Source of the DNA: a virus
DNA: 42,673 bases
Direction: 5' to 3' (one strand)
IMG/VR virus record: IMGVR_UViG_3300007516_000038
Location: 1 to 42,673 of that record
The position numbers were made by a program, and so were the translations under genes. Below are positions 39,673 to 42,673 of this stretch, piece after piece (position 1 is the first letter of the stretch; the number at the start of each line of letters is the position of its first letter). The notes below the pieces were generated by a model. The model was not told the origin of the DNA. It worked only from the letters and a program-made list of their open reading frames with translations, and ran no database searches.

Positions 39673-40404
39673 ATGAATAAATCAAATATTATCTCGTTCA
39701 TCGAACGTTACAACCTAAATGGCGTAGTAGAATCTGTAAAATACACGGTTAAGGATAAAGTTCTTTCCACATCATTTGTCTCAGAAGACAAGAGTATGGC
39801 TGGGAGCGTAACAGCGTTGGCATTTGATTTTGAAGATGCTGAATTTGGTATTTATGAGACAACAAAGTTTAAGAGCTTCCTCAAGGTGCTTGACGATGAG
39901 ATTTCCTTGAAGTTGAATAAGGTTGATGATAAGCCGAACAGTTTGACTCTCGCTGATAAGAATATGGAAGTCAGCTTCATGTTGTCAGACTTGACAATCA
40001 TACCAAGTGCTCCAACCGTCAAAGAGGTTAAATCATTCGACGTTGAAATTCCAATAGATGCAGATTTTACAGCACGCTTTGTTAAAGCTAAGAACGCTTT
40101 GCCAGACGTTGATTCTTTCACACTGCTGATGAATAAAAAGGGTGATAAACTCGAATTGATTATTGGATTCTCCAGTATCAATTCAAATCGTATTAAACTT
40201 GAAGTATCAGCATCAACCGGTAAAGATACATTGGCTAAACCTATTAGTTTCAACGCTAATTATTTTAGAGACATTCTTTCCAAGAACGCAGATTGTACTG
40301 GAGCCGCTTTGAAAATTGCTGAAGCTGGTATTGCGAAGATTGAATTTGGAAATACTGATTTCAAGACAACTTATTATCTTATCAAGAAACAGATTGAAAG
40401 TTAA
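39673..40404 (+). CDS. Sliding clamp (gp45-like)
   Basis: The product is 243 residues, near T4 gp45 (228). It is beta-rich with regular alternation throughout (KDKVLSTSFVSEDKSM, FKSFLKVLDDEISLKL, KLELIIGFSSINSNRIKLEV), and the last segment (YFRDILSKNADCTGAALKI, then TTYYLIKKQ) matches the closing strand pair of clamp proteins. It should trimerise around DNA and tether the polymerase. Position between polymerase and clamp-loader genes supports the call, which otherwise rests on overall pattern because clamps have few invariant motifs. Confidence 0.82.
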   Translation: MNKSNIISFIERYNLNGVVESVKYTVKDKVLSTSFVSEDKSMAGSVTALAFDFEDAEFGIYETTKFKSFLKVLDDEISLKLNKVDDKPNSLTLADKNMEVSFMLSDLTIIPSAPTVKEVKSFDVEIPIDADFTARFVKAKNALPDVDSFTLLMNKKGDKLELIIGFSSINSNRIKLEVSASTGKDTLAKPISFNANYFRDILSKNADCTGAALKIAEAGIAKIEFGNTDFKTTYYLIKKQIES

Positions 40405-40407
40405 TCT

Positions 40408-41361
40408 ATGAATTTCTTAGAAGAAGAAACACCAACAACCACGAATGTTGCTCATACCATGTGGGTTGAGCGACACAGACCGCAAAAGCTTGAGGACTAT
40501 GTTGGAAATGGTCCGCTAAAAGCTAAGGTAAAGCAGTTTATAGATACCAACGATGTACCACATCTTCTCTTTCATGGGAAAGCTGGTACTGGTAAGACTA
40601 CACTGGCCAAACTTCTTTCAAAATCTATCAAATGTGATGTAATGTATATCAACGCATCGGATGAAAGTGGTATTGAAACAATCCGAAAAAAGATTCGTGG
40701 TTTTGCGTCTACACTCGGCTTCAACTCACTCAAAGTTATTATTTTGGATGAAGCCGACTACCTTACACCAGACGCTCAAGCGGCTCTACGTAATCTCATG
40801 GAAGCATTTAGTGTTTCGACAAGATTTATTCTAACGTGTAATTATCACGAAAGAATCAGTAGCCCAATCGTTTCTCGTTGCCAAGTTTTTGAAATCGTTC
40901 CACCGTCGAAAAAGGATGTAGCGGTGTGTCTGATGAATGTATTGACGAAGGAGAATGTTAAATTCGCTAAAGAAGATTTGGTTTTGATTGTTAACAGTCA
41001 CTATCCCGACATTCGATCTTGTATTGGAACAGCTCAACGTAATACCGTCGATGGACAGTTGGTTCTTGACAAAAACGATGTAATAGAAGGAGATTTAAAA
41101 GCCCGAGTCGTTGAACAGATGAAGAATCCAAATAGCAAAGCGGCATACACAGCTATCCGTCAAATGTTAGCAGATAATTCAATCTCAGACTATTCAGACT
41201 TTTACACGGTTCTATACGAAACGTTAGCGGAATATGCTCCGAACGATTATGCTATGGTGATTGCTACTCTCGCAGAACATCAACGAGATGATACCATGGT
41301 CGTAAACAGAGAAATTAATTTTATGGCAGCAATCGTAAAGATTCTTAAACTGATAAAATAA
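40408..41361 (+). CDS. Clamp loader large subunit (gp44-like AAA+)
   Basis: The product is 317 residues, as for T4 gp44 (319). Motifs: WVERHRPQKLEDYVG at the start, Walker A FHGKAGTGKTTLAK (about 51-64), DEAD-type Walker B VIILDEADYL, sensor 1 FILTCNYHE and the SRC motif SPIVSRCQVFE. The C-terminal third is the helical collar. It opens the clamp and loads it at primer ends. It starts three bases after the clamp stop. A gp62-like small subunit is not recognisable, although the next small gene takes its place. Confidence 0.92.
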   Translation: MNFLEEETPTTTNVAHTMWVERHRPQKLEDYVGNGPLKAKVKQFIDTNDVPHLLFHGKAGTGKTTLAKLLSKSIKCDVMYINASDESGIETIRKKIRGFASTLGFNSLKVIILDEADYLTPDAQAALRNLMEAFSVSTRFILTCNYHERISSPIVSRCQVFEIVPPSKKDVAVCLMNVLTKENVKFAKEDLVLIVNSHYPDIRSCIGTAQRNTVDGQLVLDKNDVIEGDLKARVVEQMKNPNSKAAYTAIRQMLADNSISDYSDFYTVLYETLAEYAPNDYAMVIATLAEHQRDDTMVVNREINFMAAIVKILKLIK

Positions 41362-41362
41362 T

Positions 41363-41653
41363 ATGAAAAACCCACTACAAAAATTACAGGCCGACTTTCC
41401 CGACAATAAAATCGAATTTACTTGGAAAAATGAAGGTCAGCTCACACACATCGTTGTTGATGGAAAGCGACTTGCCTTTAAAGGATTATCTCGAACATTG
41501 TTTTCGTTGCTGCAATACCACGATGTATCTTTAGATGAAGAACTATATGTTATTCTAAAAATGATGGTTGAGGAAATTATTAGACTCAAAACACCGGAAA
41601 AGCCAGACGTTCCTACTCCTATAGAAAATGGTCCTACTGGATTTCAAGGATAA
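41363..41653 (+). CDS. Hypothetical protein in the clamp-loader small-subunit position
   Basis: The product is 96 residues, starting one base after the loader stop. The N-terminal part is beta-like (NKIEFTWKNEGQLTHIVVDGKRL), then a helical part (DEELYVILKMMVEEIIRLK) and a Pro-rich tail (PEKPDVPTPIENGPTGF). In T4 the gene after the loader ATPase encodes gp62 (187 residues); this is half that size and shows no similarity I can see. It may be a diverged or reduced partner, or an unrelated small protein. Confidence 0.5.
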   Translation: MKNPLQKLQADFPDNKIEFTWKNEGQLTHIVVDGKRLAFKGLSRTLFSLLQYHDVSLDEELYVILKMMVEEIIRLKTPEKPDVPTPIENGPTGFQG

Positions 41654-41665
41654 TACATTAAATTT

Positions 41666-42043
41666 ATGTACTCTGCAATTATATTAGATGAAAAATCACA
41701 TGACAAACTCGTTAACTGGGTAAATGAAAAATTTACTGTCGTTAAAAGAGAAGACTGGGATATTGTGGCTCACCACATGACGATTAAAATGGGTGAACTA
41801 CCAACATACCTCACCGAAGATATTGGGACGTCACAAACATTAGAGGTCACCGGATATGGTTCAACGGACAAAGTTGTTGCTGTTCGGGTCGCCGGATATT
41901 ATACAAATAATAAAGTTCCCCATATTACAATAGCTGTTAACAGAGCTGTCGGTGGGAAACCGGTTATGAGCAATGATATCAAAAAGTGGTATCCTATCAT
42001 TAAGGGTTTTAAAGTTTCTGGAATTGTAGAGGAAGTAGAATGA
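41666..42043 (+). CDS. 2H phosphoesterase, possible anti-CBASS (Acb1-like)
   Basis: The product is 125 residues with two HxTh motifs, HMTI (37-40) and HITI (86-89), at the spacing of small 2H phosphoesterases. GYGSTDKVVAVRV between them is a typical strand. This superfamily includes LigT-like RNA ligases/cyclic phosphodiesterases, mRNA repair enzymes and Acb1 of T4 (gene 57B), which destroys cyclic oligonucleotide signals of CBASS defence. A compact single-domain phage protein fits Acb1-like or RNA-repair roles. The catalytic His/Thr pairs appear intact. Substrate cannot be told from sequence. Confidence 0.7.
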   Translation: MYSAIILDEKSHDKLVNWVNEKFTVVKREDWDIVAHHMTIKMGELPTYLTEDIGTSQTLEVTGYGSTDKVVAVRVAGYYTNNKVPHITIAVNRAVGGKPVMSNDIKKWYPIIKGFKVSGIVEEVE

Positions 42044-42162
42044 AAACAGACAGTCGTGATACTATCAAACACGAACTGAATATGTGTGGATGCAATCCAC
42101 AGTATTTCATCACCACTTATATAAAACCGTTCACTTGGTCTGGGGATGAAACGGAGCCGTAA
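42040..42162 (+). CDS. Micro-ORF (40 aa) with CxC
   Basis: The ATG overlaps the stop of the phosphoesterase (ATGA), so translation is likely coupled. The peptide contains CGC and aromatic residues (QYFITTYIKPFTW). No family recognised. Confidence 0.45.
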   Translation: MKTDSRDTIKHELNMCGCNPQYFITTYIKPFTWSGDETEP

Positions 42163-42181
42163 ACCTAAAAATTAAACTACT

Positions 42182-42550
42182 ATGAGCGTTACCGTAGTCA
42201 ACAAACATTGGCATAAGCCGACTCGCAATGACATTTACATCGGTCGAGGGTCTCCCCTTGGAAATAGGTGGAGTCATATGGACAACACCACAAAAGCAGA
42301 ATTCAAGGTTGCCACCCGAGAAGAGGCGATTGAAAAATATCGTGAGTGGTTCAAACATGCCGTGAACAATAACCCACTCGTGGCGGCGTCGATTGATAAA
42401 ATTCGTGAAGCCCACACTGATGGTCGTGATATAAACCTAGTATGCTATTGCAAACCCGCGGCGTGTCATGGCGACGTTATCGAAGAATATCTTGAGCATT
42501 ACTTCATCGGTTATGATGATGAACGCCATGAATTACCGTCCCTTCTTTAG
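42182..42550 (+). CDS. DUF4326 protein
   Basis: The product is 122 residues. NKHWHKPTRNDIYIGRGSPLGNRW near the start, EEAIEKYREWF in the middle and INLVCYCKPAACHGDVIEEYL near the end form the DUF4326 signature, a small family of unknown function found in phages and bacteria. The Cys/His cluster (CYCKPAACHGD) could bind a metal or form an active site. The final codons (ELPSLL and stop) lie within the hairpin of a neighbouring IS605-type right end, so the natural C-terminus may have been slightly changed by the insertion. Confidence 0.8.
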   Translation: MSVTVVNKHWHKPTRNDIYIGRGSPLGNRWSHMDNTTKAEFKVATREEAIEKYREWFKHAVNNNPLVAASIDKIREAHTDGRDINLVCYCKPAACHGDVIEEYLEHYFIGYDDERHELPSLL

Positions 42551-42673
42551 AGGGACGGCTTCTCTGTCTGTGACAGAGGATTTTCCGCGTTTCATAGACT
42601 TCGTATCCCTCGCAGATTGCTCTGCTACTCTTCCGAACGCCTCACCGCGTTTTTGTTTATGCTCCGATGCAAT
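42533..42673 (-). CDS. tnpB: TnpB C-terminal end (partial, second IS605-type element)
   Basis: A minus-strand frame open to the window edge encodes 46 residues and stops at 42533-42535. It reads KRGKSSVTDREAVPLKKGR at its end. This resembles the tail of the first TnpB (STNRESVRSLA), including the (D/N)RE(A/S)V block just before the hairpin. Because the gene continues beyond the window, its RuvC motifs cannot be checked. It overlaps the DUF4326 stop by 18 bases. Confidence 0.6.
   Translation of the reverse strand: MASEHKQKRGEAFGRVAEQSARDTKSMKRGKSSVTDREAVPLKKGR
42536..42558 (-). repeat. Right-end hairpin of second IS605-type element
   Basis: A perfect 8-bp stem (CCGTCCCT with AGGGACGG) with a 7-base loop that reads CTAAAGA on the minus strand, the loop seen in both hairpins of the first element. 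The base-paired arm is followed on the minus strand by TAATTCA, close to TAGTTCA at the first element. Confidence 0.7.

Noticed and set aside
1-42673. CRISPR array, rRNA or complete tRNA genes
   Set aside because: No regularly spaced repeats, rRNA-like blocks or full cloverleaf sequences found on reading both strands.

Overview
The window is a 42.7 kb piece of a large tailed-phage (Caudoviricetes) genome with a T4-like replication and recombination gene set and a tape-measure/baseplate block, so a contractile-tailed, distantly T4-related virus is likely. Evidence: family B DNA polymerase, sliding clamp, clamp loader, gp32-like SSB, UvsX/RecA, gp41-like helicase, T4-RNase-H-like 5' nuclease and an rIIA/rIIB pair, nearly all on the + strand with 1-4 base overlaps. 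Most starts lack a Shine-Dalgarno and sit behind A/T-rich leaders, while many intergenic gaps carry an exact TTGACA with a sigma70-like spacing. The host is therefore probably a bacterium with weak SD dependence (Bacteroidota or cyanobacteria are candidates); the sequence alone does not settle it.

Layout. 1-7545: tail genes (5'-truncated tape measure, large baseplate-like proteins, a LysM-like wedge protein). 7582-10264: a degenerate family A polymerase-like gene and two unknown genes. 10440-16053: SSB, UvsX, a small HExxH protein, 5' nuclease, a micro-ORF and the replicative helicase, the last broken by a split intein. 16123-19961: a class II (B12-dependent) ribonucleotide reductase carrying one cis mini-intein and one split intein with a decayed nuclease fragment between its halves, followed by overlapping genes for a BFD-like [2Fe-2S] protein and a multi-pass membrane protein. 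19997-23862: a Mom-like DNA-modification candidate, an acidic protein, a conserved unknown, a papain-like protease behind a perfect palindrome, and one minus-strand kinase-like gene. 23917-30821: MoxR/CobS-like AAA+ with a CobT-like VWA protein, then rIIA and rIIB, ending in a strong terminator. 30888-35661: small accessory genes, a DruA/DUF4338-like protein, a Pro-Thr-tailed protein and a complete IS200/IS605 element (TnpB and TnpA) in decayed gene remnants. 35716-42550: a glycosyltransferase with a C-terminal winged-helix-like tail, polymerase B, clamp, clamp loader, a 2H phosphoesterase and a DUF4326 protein. The last bases hold the 3' end of a second tnpB on the minus strand.

How it fits together. 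The replisome (PolB, clamp, loader, helicase, SSB) and recombination proteins copy the genome; the B12-dependent reductase supplies deoxynucleotides, perhaps with the redox and membrane proteins beside it. Helicase and reductase must each be assembled by protein trans-splicing. Mom-like, DruA-like, glycosyltransferase and 2H phosphoesterase genes suggest genome modification and counter-defence, which is inference. The most unusual content is the inteins: two adjacent essential enzymes depend on split inteins, one of them using the catalytic radical cysteine as the splicing nucleophile and retaining a fossil of the probable homing nuclease.
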